Shown: one piece after another, positions 40,655-50,497 of the stretch | Numbering within the stretch: the first letter of the stretch is position 1 | Layout of the letters: every line of letters starts with the position of its first letter | Source: an uncultured Planctomycetota bacterium | GTDB lineage: Bacteria > Planctomycetota > Phycisphaerae > UBA1845 > Fen-1342 | Direction of reading: 5' to 3' | DNA: 64,000 nucleotides | Assembly: GCA_900696525.1 (NCBI GenBank) | Contig: CAADGL010000012.1 | Coordinates: 682,001 to 746,000, forward strand | The notes under the pieces: model-generated | What the model saw: the letters and a program-made list of their open reading frames with translations, nothing else | Database searches by the model: none | What the model was told of the DNA's origin: nothing | Program-made: the position numbers and the translations under genes

Positions 40655-42883
40655 CTAGGCGCCTGGCTTTCCGGCAGACCGGCCGCTGAGCCGGGCGGCC
40701 AGCTCGGCGAGTTTCCGCTGGGCCAGGGATCGTCCGGACGGCCGCGCGTCGTGCTGCGCGGGCAGGATCAACTCCTCCTCGGCCTGGGCGGTTTCCGCAT
40801 CGGCGCTGGGGGCGTCCGCATCGGCGTCGGGCGCGTCCGCGACGGGCTCTTCCGGCTGCGGGTCAGCTCGCATGTCGTCGTTGGACGTTTGCGGCTGCTG
40901 CTCCTGCGGCTGCTGGGGTTTCGGACAGCCGTACGAAAGTCGTTCGAGCGGGACGAAGCCCGAGCCGGCCGGCGCGTCGCCGGCCGGCGCGGGTGAGGCT
41001 TCGGGCACCGCCGGGGAGTCTTCGGGCTTTCCCTTGGCGGCCTGGTGGCCCGAGCGCTCCTGCCGCCACCAGCGTTCGACGATCACGTCGGCGTCCACGC
41101 CCTTGCCGCCGGTGGCCCACAGGCGGAAGAAGTCCATGTTGGCGCTTTGCGGCTCCCTGGGCGGCATGTCGATGAGCGTGCGCATGGGCATGAGCACGCC
41201 GTCGCCGATGATGAATCCTTCTCCCGGCTTCAGGCTGGGCAGAAGGCTGATGAGGCTGCGGAACTGGTCGGAGACGACGCGGGCGGCGTATTCCTGGTCG
41301 TCGGGGTTGTTCATGCGCATCAGGACCATGCTGTTGCACTGGCTGAGCACGGTCTCGGAGATTTCGCTGGGCCGCTGGCTGACGATCATGGCCGACACGC
41401 CGTACTTGCGGCCTTCCTTGGCGACCTTCTCGACGGCGTCGCGGGCGAAGGTCTTGCGGCCCTCGATGGGCTTGCGCGGCAGGTAGTTGTGCGCCTCCTC
41501 GAAGACCAGCAGCACGGGGTGGCGCACGTCGGGCGGCGACCAGAAGTTGAAGTCGAACAGGGCGCGCGTCAGGACGGCGACGGTGGTGTCGACGACGTCG
41601 AAGGGCAGGCCGGAGAGGTCGACGATCGTCAGGTTGCGGCGCTCGTCGAGCTGGCCGAGGATCTGCCGCAGCACGTGCGTGACCGTGCGGCTGAGCTGGC
41701 CGGGGGTCGCTTCTTCGCGCATGCGGCCGGCGAGCTCGCTGTTGCGCTTGGCCTGCTCGAACGGGCGCAGCAGGAAGTCGTAGCGGCGGTCGTTGAGCTT
41801 TCCCTCGATGTTGTTGATCAGGCCCAGCAGCTTTCCGAAGTAGGTCGCGTGCGGCACCTCGCCCTCGGCGCTGGCCGGGTTGAACTGCATCCGCTTGGTC
41901 AGCAGCAGCTGCTCCTGCTCGTGAGGCGGGAGCTGCCGGTACGGCAGCCGGGCGAAGGCGTAGTTCTGCGTGTTGAGCACGTAGCGGGCGTTGTTCATGT
42001 TGATGGCGTACGTCAGGAGCTGCTGGAGGTCGTAGTAGACCGGGGTATCGACGGTCATCTCCCAGCGCAGGCCCAGCTCCTCGGCGCCGGCGAGCTTGAG
42101 CTTCTCCAGCGCCTCGCGAAGGAAGAGCTTCTGAGCGTTCACGTTGAGCGGGTTGTGCCGGTCGATGAAGAGCTGCTCGAACTCCTCGTAGGCCAGGAGC
42201 CAGTAGGGGAGCACGAGGTTGCGGTCGGACAGGTAGGTGACGTTCGGCAGCGGGTTGCCGAACTCGTCGCTGAACGCCTTCAGGTACTCGCCGTGCATGT
42301 CGAAGAGCACCACCTGGGCGTGCTTGAGCGAGGTTGCCTCGTGCACGATCTTGGCGGTCGTGCAGCTCTTTCCGGAACCGCTGTTGCCCATCACCGCCAC
42401 GTGCTTGGCGAAGAACTCCTTGCCGAGCACCTTGACCTCGAAGTCGGTGTCGATGGCGAAGCGCCCCATCGAAAAGGCCTTGCGATAGCCGCCGCCGTCG
42501 TTGCCGGCCAGCTCGTCGAAGCAGCCGAAGATCAGCTCGAAATCCTCGTCGACGCCCAGGCGCACCGGATCGCCCAGCGTCGGGTACTCGTTCACGCCGC
42601 GCGAAAAGCGGTCGCCCTCCACCGTCCCGAGCAACTGGCTCGTCACCGTGATGCGCCGCGGCGGGCCGGGATACGGCCCGGGCTCCAGGTCGCCGGCGAA
42701 GCCGACCTTGGTGATGTAGCCGATGAGCGTGCGGCGGTCCATCGGCAGCGTGACGTACGTGCCCAGGCGGCCGATGCGATAGGTCTTGCCGTGGTATTCC
42801 AGCTTGAGGTCTTCGACGGAGATCTGCACGTCGACGGTGTCGCCGTCAACGCCGATAACGTGTCCGATTTCGAGCGGATCCAT
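40655..42883 (-). CDS. HerA-like (DUF87) hexameric ATPase
   Basis: 742 aa. An N-terminal HAS-barrel region (about 1-110) is followed by a FtsK/HerA-type motor: Walker A GNSGSGKS (166-173), VVLFDMHGEY, Walker B VLLVFEEAHNYLP, the arginine-bearing RPSEI segment and the sensor in QCNSMVLMRMNNPDD. The C-terminal 110 residues are Pro/Glu/Ala-rich and probably disordered. In archaea HerA pairs with NurA for DNA-end resection, and in bacteria it also appears with Sir2 or other defence partners. None is adjacent here; it stands alone, divergent from pckA. GGAGG 8 nt before the ATG at 42883 decides the start. Confidence 0.88.
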   Translation of the reverse strand: MDPLEIGHVIGVDGDTVDVQISVEDLKLEYHGKTYRIGRLGTYVTLPMDRRTLIGYITKVGFAGDLEPGPYPGPPRRITVTSQLLGTVEGDRFSRGVNEYPTLGDPVRLGVDEDFELIFGCFDELAGNDGGGYRKAFSMGRFAIDTDFEVKVLGKEFFAKHVAVMGNSGSGKSCTTAKIVHEATSLKHAQVVLFDMHGEYLKAFSDEFGNPLPNVTYLSDRNLVLPYWLLAYEEFEQLFIDRHNPLNVNAQKLFLREALEKLKLAGAEELGLRWEMTVDTPVYYDLQQLLTYAINMNNARYVLNTQNYAFARLPYRQLPPHEQEQLLLTKRMQFNPASAEGEVPHATYFGKLLGLINNIEGKLNDRRYDFLLRPFEQAKRNSELAGRMREEATPGQLSRTVTHVLRQILGQLDERRNLTIVDLSGLPFDVVDTTVAVLTRALFDFNFWSPPDVRHPVLLVFEEAHNYLPRKPIEGRKTFARDAVEKVAKEGRKYGVSAMIVSQRPSEISETVLSQCNSMVLMRMNNPDDQEYAARVVSDQFRSLISLLPSLKPGEGFIIGDGVLMPMRTLIDMPPREPQSANMDFFRLWATGGKGVDADVIVERWWRQERSGHQAAKGKPEDSPAVPEASPAPAGDAPAGSGFVPLERLSYGCPKPQQPQEQQPQTSNDDMRADPQPEEPVADAPDADADAPSADAETAQAEEELILPAQHDARPSGRSLAQRKLAELAARLSGRSAGKPGA

Positions 42884-42970
42884 GCCGTGTCCTCCGGGCC
42901 GCAGGCGCAGGGCCGCCAGCGCTGTCAGCCCAAGTATTGGAAAGCTCGGCGGCCACCGCCGGGGTGTCCG

Positions 42971-42998
42971 TTGCAAAAAACGAGCGGCTCCCGATAAA
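42971..42998 (+). promoter_or_regulatory. Promoter for pckA
   Basis: TTGCAA (42971-42976), a 16-nt spacer and GATAAA (42993-42998), each with 4 of 6 consensus matches. The expected start near 43006 leaves a leader of about 32 nt with GGAGG before the GTG start at 43038. Confidence 0.48.
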
Positions 42999-43037
42999 CT
43001 CCGCTGTTTTCCGCCGGCTCAGCTCGGAGGAGCGCCA

Positions 43038-44633
<1,596 letters not shown>

Positions 44634-44661
44634 CCGCGTCCTGCGGCGATAAGATCCATCA

Positions 44662-45843
44662 ATGGCCGCCCTCGTCCTTATCGCGCTGCTGATGCTCGAC
44701 CTCCGGCCGCGTCAGGACGCCGCCGGCTCGCGGCCGGGCGCGCCGACTTCGGCGCCGGCGACTTCTCGACCGGCGGCCGAGGCCCCGCCCACGGTGAACT
44801 GGCCGATGTTCCGTGGTGACGCGCTCAATCGGGGTATCTCGGCGGCACGACTCCCGGAACGGTTGGCGGTTCGCTGGCGGGCCGACCTCGGCGCGCCGAT
44901 CCTGTCGAGCGCCGTCATTGCCGACGGCCGCGTCTTTGTGGGAACGGACGACGCCTGGCTGGTCGGGCTGTCCGCCGAGGACGGCAAGGTGCTGTGGCGA
45001 TACAAGGCCCAGGGGCCCTTCGCCGCCGCGCCGGCAGCCGGGTCCGGCAGCGTCTTTGTCGGCGACGACGCGGGGGTCTTTCATTGCGTGTCGGCCGATG
45101 CCGGGCAGCCACGCTGGACCTTCAAGACGCAGGACCGCATCGTCTCCGCCGCCGTCTTCTCCGGCCAGAACGTCGTCTTCGGCTCCTATGACGGCTACGT
45201 GTACTGCCTCGCCGCCGCCGACGGCGGGCTGCGCTGGAAATACGAAACGCCCGACCGCGTGCACGGCACGCCGGCGGTCGTGGAAGGACACGTGCTCGTC
45301 GCCGGGTGCGACGCCATGCTGCACGTGATCCGCGCGACCGACGGCGCGGCCGTGCGGCAGATTCCACTTGCTGGGGCGTCGGGCTCCGCGGCTGCGGTCA
45401 ACGGAGACATCGCGTTCCTGGGCACTCAGAGCGGGCAGGTTCAGGCCGTGGACTGGCGTGCCGGCGAGACGCTGTGGACGTTCGAGGATCCTGAGCGCCA
45501 ACAGCCGTTCCTGACCTCGGCGGCGATCGGTCGCGAGACGGTCCTCGTGAGCGGGCGCGACAAGCGGGTGCGGGCCATCAACCAAACCACCGGTCGACCA
45601 GTCTGGACCGTGACGATGCGCGGGCGCGTGGAGGGCTCCCCGGTCGTGTCGGGCGGGCGGGTCTTCATCGGCGCGTCGGACGGCGCGCTTCTTGAGCTGG
45701 CCGGCGACACCGGCGACGAAAAGTGGCGAATCGAGTTGGGCGCTGGCATCTCGGCGTCGGCGGCCGTTGCGACGGATTTGCTGGTGATTGGCACGGAAGG
45801 GGGTGTGGTGTATGGGCTCGGAAGCCCCCCGAAGCGGCGATGA
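44662..45843 (+). CDS. PQQ-type beta-propeller repeat protein
   Basis: 393 aa. A short hydrophobic N-terminus (about 3-14) could be a signal or anchor, followed by a Pro/Ala-rich linker. After VNWPMFRGDALNRG come about six to seven repeats of the pattern 'V..G.VF.G..DG.V..L.A.DG...W.....', as in PQQ/WD-like propellers such as BamB and quinoprotein families, but with no quinoprotein active-site residues. Such planctomycete proteins are usually scaffold-like. It may be cotranscribed with pckA, 28 bp upstream, though no ribosome-binding site is strong. Confidence 0.85.
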   Translation: MAALVLIALLMLDLRPRQDAAGSRPGAPTSAPATSRPAAEAPPTVNWPMFRGDALNRGISAARLPERLAVRWRADLGAPILSSAVIADGRVFVGTDDAWLVGLSAEDGKVLWRYKAQGPFAAAPAAGSGSVFVGDDAGVFHCVSADAGQPRWTFKTQDRIVSAAVFSGQNVVFGSYDGYVYCLAAADGGLRWKYETPDRVHGTPAVVEGHVLVAGCDAMLHVIRATDGAAVRQIPLAGASGSAAAVNGDIAFLGTQSGQVQAVDWRAGETLWTFEDPERQQPFLTSAAIGRETVLVSGRDKRVRAINQTTGRPVWTVTMRGRVEGSPVVSGGRVFIGASDGALLELAGDTGDEKWRIELGAGISASAAVATDLLVIGTEGGVVYGLGSPPKRR

Positions 45844-46205
45844 CGGAATGCCGCCAATCACCTTGGCGTGCAAGGTGACCAAGAATAGCACATAACACAT
45901 TGTAGTTTAATTAGTTGTATTTGATTTCTTCTACTATAAAGACGACAAACCGCCGGGAAGCTCGGTCTCCTCGACGAGGAGGGCGATTCGCGGATATCTG
46001 TATAACGTCTTTTACGCAAACAACTTCCATCGCACATGCCGCCCATTGTGTTCGGCACGCATGTTGCTAGGGTGGACCATTGGTTGGGAGTTCAATGCGC
46101 GCAGAGGGAGCGCGCGGACGTTGGCAAGGACGGCCCCCGTCGCCGGTGCGGCGGGGCCTCGTGGATTTGTCGGTCCGTTCTTAGTGCCTTTTTTGGGAGG
46201 ATCGC
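45844..46205. other. 362-bp intergenic region with an AT-rich segment
   Basis: About 45885-46030 is sharply AT-rich (for example TGTAGTTTAATTAGTTGTATTT) in an otherwise very GC-rich window. TATAAA at 45935-45940 and TATAAC at 46001-46006 are candidate -10 elements for the porin, but neither has a -35 at the right distance. TTGGGAGGATCGC precedes the porin ATG. No gene is supported here. Confidence 0.45.
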
Positions 46206-47726
46206 ATGGTTTACGACGGTTTGCGCAAGTGCATGTGCGGCGTACTCACATTGGGTGTGATCGCCGGCGGCGCGCTTGCGGACGACATGAAGTCGTCAAA
46301 GGCCGCTGCCTCGGACGAGCAGTTGGCGCGTCTGGAGGCGCTGCTGGATGCGCAGGAAAGGAAGATTGCGCAGCTCGAGCAGCAGGTCGCCGCGACCAGC
46401 GCGCAGGACGGCGACCGGATGCAGGTGGAGGAGATGCAGCGACAGATTCGCATGGTTCTCTCGGAAGGAGAGTTCCGGGAGTCGCTGATGACCTCCGTGC
46501 TGCAAGCGGGGTATGACGACGGCTTCTTCATCCGCAGCAGCGACGACAACTTCTCGATCAAGTTCAACGGGTTGCTGCAATTCCGGTACACGTACTACTA
46601 CACGCGGCGTGAGAACCGCTACCTGCTGCCGCGCCGCGACCGCGACGACCGCAGCGGTTTCGACCTCCAGCGCGTGCGTTTCGCCATCACGGGCAACGCG
46701 TACAACAAGGACCTGACGTACGGCATCGAGTTCAGCGCCGACGCGCCGAACCAGACGGACGTCGTCCTCGACAACGCCTGGATCAACTGGCGCTCGTCCG
46801 ACGCGCTCCAGTTCACCGTCGGTCAGTTCCGCCTCGCGTCCACGCGCACCAACATGCGCCAGGCGACGCCCAGCACGCTTCAGATGATCGACAACGGCAT
46901 CTTCCACGCCGTCTATGGCCTGGGTAAGGGCATCGGCGTGCGCGTCTGGGGCCAGGCCCTCGACAAGCGCCTCGACTACTACTTGGACGTCGTGAACTCG
47001 GCCTCCAACGGCGACAACACCGGCTTCGGCCGCACGATCACGCCGGACCCGGCCGAGCTCGACGCCAACCCGGCCGTTCTGCTGCGTTCGGTCTGGCACG
47101 CGCTGGTCGACAAGGATGGTGACTTCGCCGAGGAAGGCGACACGCTGATCCACCAGAACCCCGTCTGGGATCTGGGCGCCCACTTCGGCTACAGCGAGAA
47201 CTACGACGATCGCTTCTCGACCCGGCTGCCCACGAATCGCCGGCTCTTCCCCAACCAGCAGGGCGGCTTCGCCGTCGTCAGCGACCGCGGCCTGCGCTTC
47301 TGGCAGATGGGCCTCGACTCGGCGTTCAAGTACATGGGCTTCTCGGCGACCGCCGAGTACGCCCTGCGCGTTGTCGACGTTCGCCGCCGCACTTCCCCCT
47401 GGACGCAGGTCTCGGGCGACGACTCGACGACGGCTCAGCACGGTGCCTATGTTCAGCTCGGCTACTTCCTGCCGATCCAGGGCCTGGAGAACAAGCTCGA
47501 GCTGGTCGGCCGCGTCAGCGCCGTCACCGTCCTGGCCGAAGGGTCGCAGTGTGAGTGGGAGTACACCGGCGGCCTGAACTACTACGTTGATCCGGCTGGC
47601 CGCATGAAGGTCCAGACCGACGTGACCTACGTCGACGAGGTCCCCATCACCAGCTCATACGCCAGCCTGGCGAACGTCAACGACGACGCTCTTATCTGGC
47701 GCGTTCAGTTCCAGCTTTCGTTCTGA
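46206..47726 (+). CDS. Outer-membrane porin, OprP/phosphate-selective porin O-P type
   Basis: 506 aa. Signal peptide about 1-25 (ending GGALA). A coiled coil (about 35-90, LARLEALLDAQERKIAQLEQQV) is followed by a long series of amphipathic beta strands rich in Tyr, Phe and Arg, with NFSIKFNGLLQFRYTYYYT and WRVQFQLSF at the end. The terminal Phe and the strand pattern are typical of 16-stranded OprO/OprP porins. It would let small solutes cross the outer membrane. A GGGAGG lies before the ATG, an AT-rich segment lies upstream, and a small exported protein follows 66 bp downstream. Confidence 0.9.
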   Translation: MVYDGLRKCMCGVLTLGVIAGGALADDMKSSKAAASDEQLARLEALLDAQERKIAQLEQQVAATSAQDGDRMQVEEMQRQIRMVLSEGEFRESLMTSVLQAGYDDGFFIRSSDDNFSIKFNGLLQFRYTYYYTRRENRYLLPRRDRDDRSGFDLQRVRFAITGNAYNKDLTYGIEFSADAPNQTDVVLDNAWINWRSSDALQFTVGQFRLASTRTNMRQATPSTLQMIDNGIFHAVYGLGKGIGVRVWGQALDKRLDYYLDVVNSASNGDNTGFGRTITPDPAELDANPAVLLRSVWHALVDKDGDFAEEGDTLIHQNPVWDLGAHFGYSENYDDRFSTRLPTNRRLFPNQQGGFAVVSDRGLRFWQMGLDSAFKYMGFSATAEYALRVVDVRRRTSPWTQVSGDDSTTAQHGAYVQLGYFLPIQGLENKLELVGRVSAVTVLAEGSQCEWEYTGGLNYYVDPAGRMKVQTDVTYVDEVPITSSYASLANVNDDALIWRVQFQLSF

Positions 47727-47792
47727 TTCGTGTCGCAGCGAGTGGATTTGCTCGACGTTGAAGAAACTTTCTATGCAAGGATAGATCAGTCC

Positions 47793-48077
47793 ATGAAGAA
47801 CCTGATGAGCACCTGGAGTCGTAAGCTCGCCGTCCTGAGTCTCGGCGGCACCTCGTTCGTCTTCGTCACCGGCGGCACTTGCCTGACCGGTGGCCAGTAT
47901 CGTAACTTCGTCCAGTCCGTCGGCGACGCCGTCATCGCGATCGGCGTCAACTCCGCGACCAGCCAGGTCGGCGGCGACTTCGACGAGATCGTCGGGCCCC
48001 CGGCCGTGACGCTGTTCCAGGACCTCTGGGGCAACTACATCGACCCCGATCTCGACCGCCGCGGGCTCGAGAACTAG
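47793..48077 (+). CDS. Small exported protein downstream of the porin
   Basis: 94 aa. Start chosen at the ATG at 47793; AAGGA lies about 12 nt upstream, which is a poor spacing, and an in-frame ATG follows at 47805. The N-terminus KLAVLSLGGTSFVFVTGGTC is a signal peptide, possibly a lipobox-like one (GGTC), followed by an Asn/Val-rich part and DEIVGPPAVTLFQDL. No family is recognised. The next 27 nt lead to a clear intrinsic terminator (48104-48138), so it ends the porin transcript. It shares size, layout and the G-x-C site with the small protein at 32651-32872. Confidence 0.65.
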   Translation: MKNLMSTWSRKLAVLSLGGTSFVFVTGGTCLTGGQYRNFVQSVGDAVIAIGVNSATSQVGGDFDEIVGPPAVTLFQDLWGNYIDPDLDRRGLEN

Positions 48078-48103
48078 CACTGAGCACGGGAACGTCTGTT
48101 GAA

Positions 48104-48138
48104 GGAGCGGGGGCCGGCGCGGCCTCCGCTTCTTTTTT
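48104..48138 (+). terminator. Rho-independent terminator of the porin transcript
   Basis: GGAGCGGGGGCCG (48104-48116) pairs with CGGCCTCCGCTTC (48120-48132) over 13 bp with two G-T pairs and a 3-nt loop, followed by six T (48133-48138). It sits just after the small exported protein. Confidence 0.85.
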
Positions 48139-48303
48139 GGTCCCGCCGCTCCCGTCTCAGCCTCCCCCGCCTCACTCCCTGTCTGGCCGCACGATCGCGG
48201 CACGCGGCACGTCGAGCATGCCCTGAAACCGGCCCCGTAGCCCTGCCAGGGCGGTCGCATCCGCCGGTCCGCACGTTTGTTGCCCGCCGCCGCATGTCCC
48301 GGC

Positions 48304-48333
48304 TTGACCCTCCAAGAAACGCTGGCCTATAAG
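48304..48333 (+). promoter_or_regulatory. Promoter for the first PEP-CTERM gene
   Basis: TTGACC (48304-48309), an 18-nt spacer and TATAAG (48328-48333); each hexamer matches 5 of 6 positions, the best promoter in the window. It leaves a leader of about 225 nt to the ATG at 48564. The rest of the 48139-48563 gap shows nothing else I can support. Confidence 0.6.
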
Positions 48334-48563
48334 TTAGTGGGTGAACAGAGGAGCGACAGCGCCCCTCGAATCGACAGCATCCGCGCAAAGTCCGGTGATT
48401 CGCTGGTTCGAGCCTCGTGAGGTTCGGCCACGGGGAGGTTCTGCGCCGACGCTGGATTCGCACGGAAGGCCGGCGGCGGTTCACCGTCGGCGTTCCGGGT
48501 CAATCGCCCGATTTCGGCGTTGCTGGGAGAGGATGTTCCAAGCGGAGTGAGAAAGGACCAGCG

Positions 48564-49238
48564 ATGATCATGCATCGCGCTCTGAGGCGCCGCGCGGCGG
48601 GTGTGGCCCTGCTGATCGTTCTGGCCATGCCGATGGCGGCCTTGGCGGACCCGATCACGAAGAACCTGGGCGGTGGGTGGCGTGCCACGATTTTCGACCC
48701 GGTGTACGTGGACATCGTGGTTGATTTCGTGAGCATCAAGAATGACATCCTGGTGATCGAGAAGTTCGCCCAGTTCGTAGGCGTGGATCCAATCACGGGG
48801 CTGCCGAAGCCGGTGCAGATCCTGTTCGAGCAGATCGAGTCGGACAAGAGCACGGTGTCGCGCATCGTCCTCACTGACCAGATCATCGTCAATCACACCG
48901 GGATCGACTGGACCAGCTACCGCGAGGAGCTGATCCCGACCGAGTCCGGCGTTCAGACGTTCAACCAGGCCCTCTCGGCGACGTTCAGCATCGCCCCCTT
49001 CACGACGCGCACGTACAACGGCATCAGCTCGATCGTGGACTTCGCCGGCGGCGTCGTTCCCAACGGCTCGACCTGGGCGCCGGGCGTGGAGAGCGGCGGG
49101 TTGTACATCGACATCGACCTGGAGTCCGCGGAGAAGCCGGTGGCCTTCACGCTGAAGGAGCTTCCGATTCCCGAGCCGGGCGCCGCGCTCATGGTGCTGC
49201 TGGCCGCCGGCGTCGGAGCCGTCATCCGTCGGCGCTGA
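48564..49238 (+). CDS. PEP-CTERM sorting-domain protein (copy 1)
   Basis: 224 aa. Signal peptide about 1-28 (ending MAALA), then DPITKNLGGGWRATI and a beta-rich region. The C-terminus is the PEP-CTERM signal: PIPEPGAALMVLLAAGVGAVIRRR, i.e. a PEP motif, a hydrophobic helix and an Arg-rich end. An exosortase (EpsH-type), not in this window, would cleave it at the membrane for surface display, typically with extracellular polysaccharide. The downstream gene (49343-50008) is a paralogue. AAAGGA precedes the ATG. Confidence 0.85.
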   Translation: MIMHRALRRRAAGVALLIVLAMPMAALADPITKNLGGGWRATIFDPVYVDIVVDFVSIKNDILVIEKFAQFVGVDPITGLPKPVQILFEQIESDKSTVSRIVLTDQIIVNHTGIDWTSYREELIPTESGVQTFNQALSATFSIAPFTTRTYNGISSIVDFAGGVVPNGSTWAPGVESGGLYIDIDLESAEKPVAFTLKELPIPEPGAALMVLLAAGVGAVIRRR

Positions 49239-49287
49239 CGGACTGAGAGCCCCCGAGCGTTTGCCTTTCGGCTGTTGCGACGAAAAC

Positions 49288-49321
49288 AACGCCTCGCTCC
49301 TCGCACGAGCGGGGCGTTTTT
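49288..49321 (+). terminator. Rho-independent terminator between the PEP-CTERM genes
   Basis: AACGCCTCGCTC (49288-49299) pairs with GAGCGGGGCGTT (49307-49318) over 12 bp with one T-G pair and a 7-nt loop, followed by TTT within the 49317-49321 T-run. It ends copy 1, so copy 2 would need its own promoter or read-through. Confidence 0.75.
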
Positions 49322-49342
49322 CTAGGACAGGAGGAAGCCATC

Positions 49343-50008
49343 ATGTTCATGCGTCGACTCGTGGGCCGGCCCTGCGCCGGCTGGGCGGCTCTTCTGGCGG
49401 CGCTGGCCGCCGCGAGCCCGGCTCTGGCCGACCCGATCATCAAGAACCTCGGCGGCGGGTGGCAGGTGACGATCCTGCAACCCGCGGTGTCGGATATCAA
49501 TACGGTCTCGGTCAGCCTGCCGAACAACGAGCTGGTGATCAGGAAGGATGCGGACTTCAACCTGATCGACCCGGACACGGGTCTGCCCGCGACGATCAGC
49601 GTGGTGTTCGAGCAGATCGCGCCGGACGCCGAGACCGTCTCGCGGATCAAGATCACCGAGGAGGTTGTCCGCAACAACACGCCCGTCGACTGGGATTCCT
49701 TCCGCATCCTGCTGTTTCCGAACGCGAAGGTCGAGTTCGACGTTGACGCTTCCGCCGGCTTCAGCATCGACCCGTTCACAACGCGCACCTACCTGGCGCT
49801 GAACTCCGAGGTCGTCTTTGCCGGCGGCCTGGTGCCGGCAGGGGCGACGTGGAACCCGGGCGCCGACAGCGGCGAACTGGTCATCGACATCGACCTGAGC
49901 AACGACGCACCCGTGGCGTTTACGATGAAAGAGCAGCCGGTCCCTGAGCCCGCGTCCCTCGCGGGCCTGCTGGTGGTGGCGGCGGCTTCGCGACGGCGCC
50001 TGGTGTGA
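49343..50008 (+). CDS. PEP-CTERM sorting-domain protein (copy 2)
   Basis: 221 aa, clearly a paralogue of copy 1: both share LADPI[IT]KNLGGGW, a central VFEQI...ETVSRI / DKSTVSRI segment, PFTTRTY and V-[VI]-[DF]-AGG-x-VP, and GLYIDIDLE / ELVIDIDLS. The signal peptide (ending PALA) and the PEP-CTERM end (PVPEPASLAGLLVVAAASRRR) are intact. The function of the shared domain is unknown. AGGAGG is just before the ATG. The tandem copies suggest a recent duplication; a terminator lies between them. Confidence 0.85.
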   Translation: MFMRRLVGRPCAGWAALLAALAAASPALADPIIKNLGGGWQVTILQPAVSDINTVSVSLPNNELVIRKDADFNLIDPDTGLPATISVVFEQIAPDAETVSRIKITEEVVRNNTPVDWDSFRILLFPNAKVEFDVDASAGFSIDPFTTRTYLALNSEVVFAGGLVPAGATWNPGADSGELVIDIDLSNDAPVAFTMKEQPVPEPASLAGLLVVAAASRRRLV

Positions 50009-50035
50009 GCGCGCTCGGGGCTCAGTCGGGCGGGC

Positions 50036-50168
50036 GCTAGTGTAGTGCCTCGCAGAAATGTGACGGTATCACGGATGGGTGGAGCGGCATCTTGCCCGCT
50101 CGGGCGGGCTGGAAGCCCGCCCCACCCTGCATAGGGACAGGCAGTTATTTGCGAGGCACTACACTAGC
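50036..50168. repeat. 133-bp MITE-like element with 19-bp terminal inverted repeats
   Basis: GCTAGTGTAGTGCCTCGCA (50036-50054) and its exact complement (50150-50168) bound a 133-bp unit. Inside is a second partial palindrome: GGGTGGAGCGGCATC...GGGCGGGCTGGAAGCCCGCCCCACCC. No coding potential fits. The outer CTAG at each end may be part of the repeat or a target duplication. It lies between the PEP-CTERM pair and the dockerin triplet. Confidence 0.7.
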
Positions 50169-50338
50169 TGCCGGCGGCGTAAGCAACGTGCTGGTCCCGT
50201 GCGTCGCGAATCAGTGGATTCCGGCGCACGGGACCGTTCCGTCTCCGCAGCCGGTTGCGCGAAAGCACGCAGTCTTCGTGGCGCCCAGGGCGGGGCGCGC
50301 GGCGGAGAGGAGAAGCGGTTTGGGCCCAATAAATCGGC

Positions 50339-50367
50339 TTGCTTTTTCGTTGAGGTTCGCGCATACT
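50339..50367 (+). promoter_or_regulatory. Candidate promoter for the dockerin-tailed gene at 50498
   Basis: TTGCTT (50339-50344), a 17-nt spacer and CATACT (50362-50367). The -35 is weak (3 of 6) and the -10 is 4 of 6. Apart from this and the MITE-like element, the 50009-50497 gap shows nothing else. Confidence 0.35.
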
Positions 50368-50497
50368 CGGCGGTGATCGTGGGCCGGCCCGGTCAATCGT
50401 TGTGCCAATCGACCGGTTTCGTCGGGCTGTCGTTGGAATTCACTCCAGCTTCGTCACCCCGCGGCCTGCACGTGTCCACTCGCAGAAAGGAAGGCGT

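Noticed and set aside
46001-46006. TATAAC as the porin -10
   Set aside because: No -35 lies 16-18 nt upstream, and the AT-rich context makes chance matches likely; left as a candidate only in the intergenic note.
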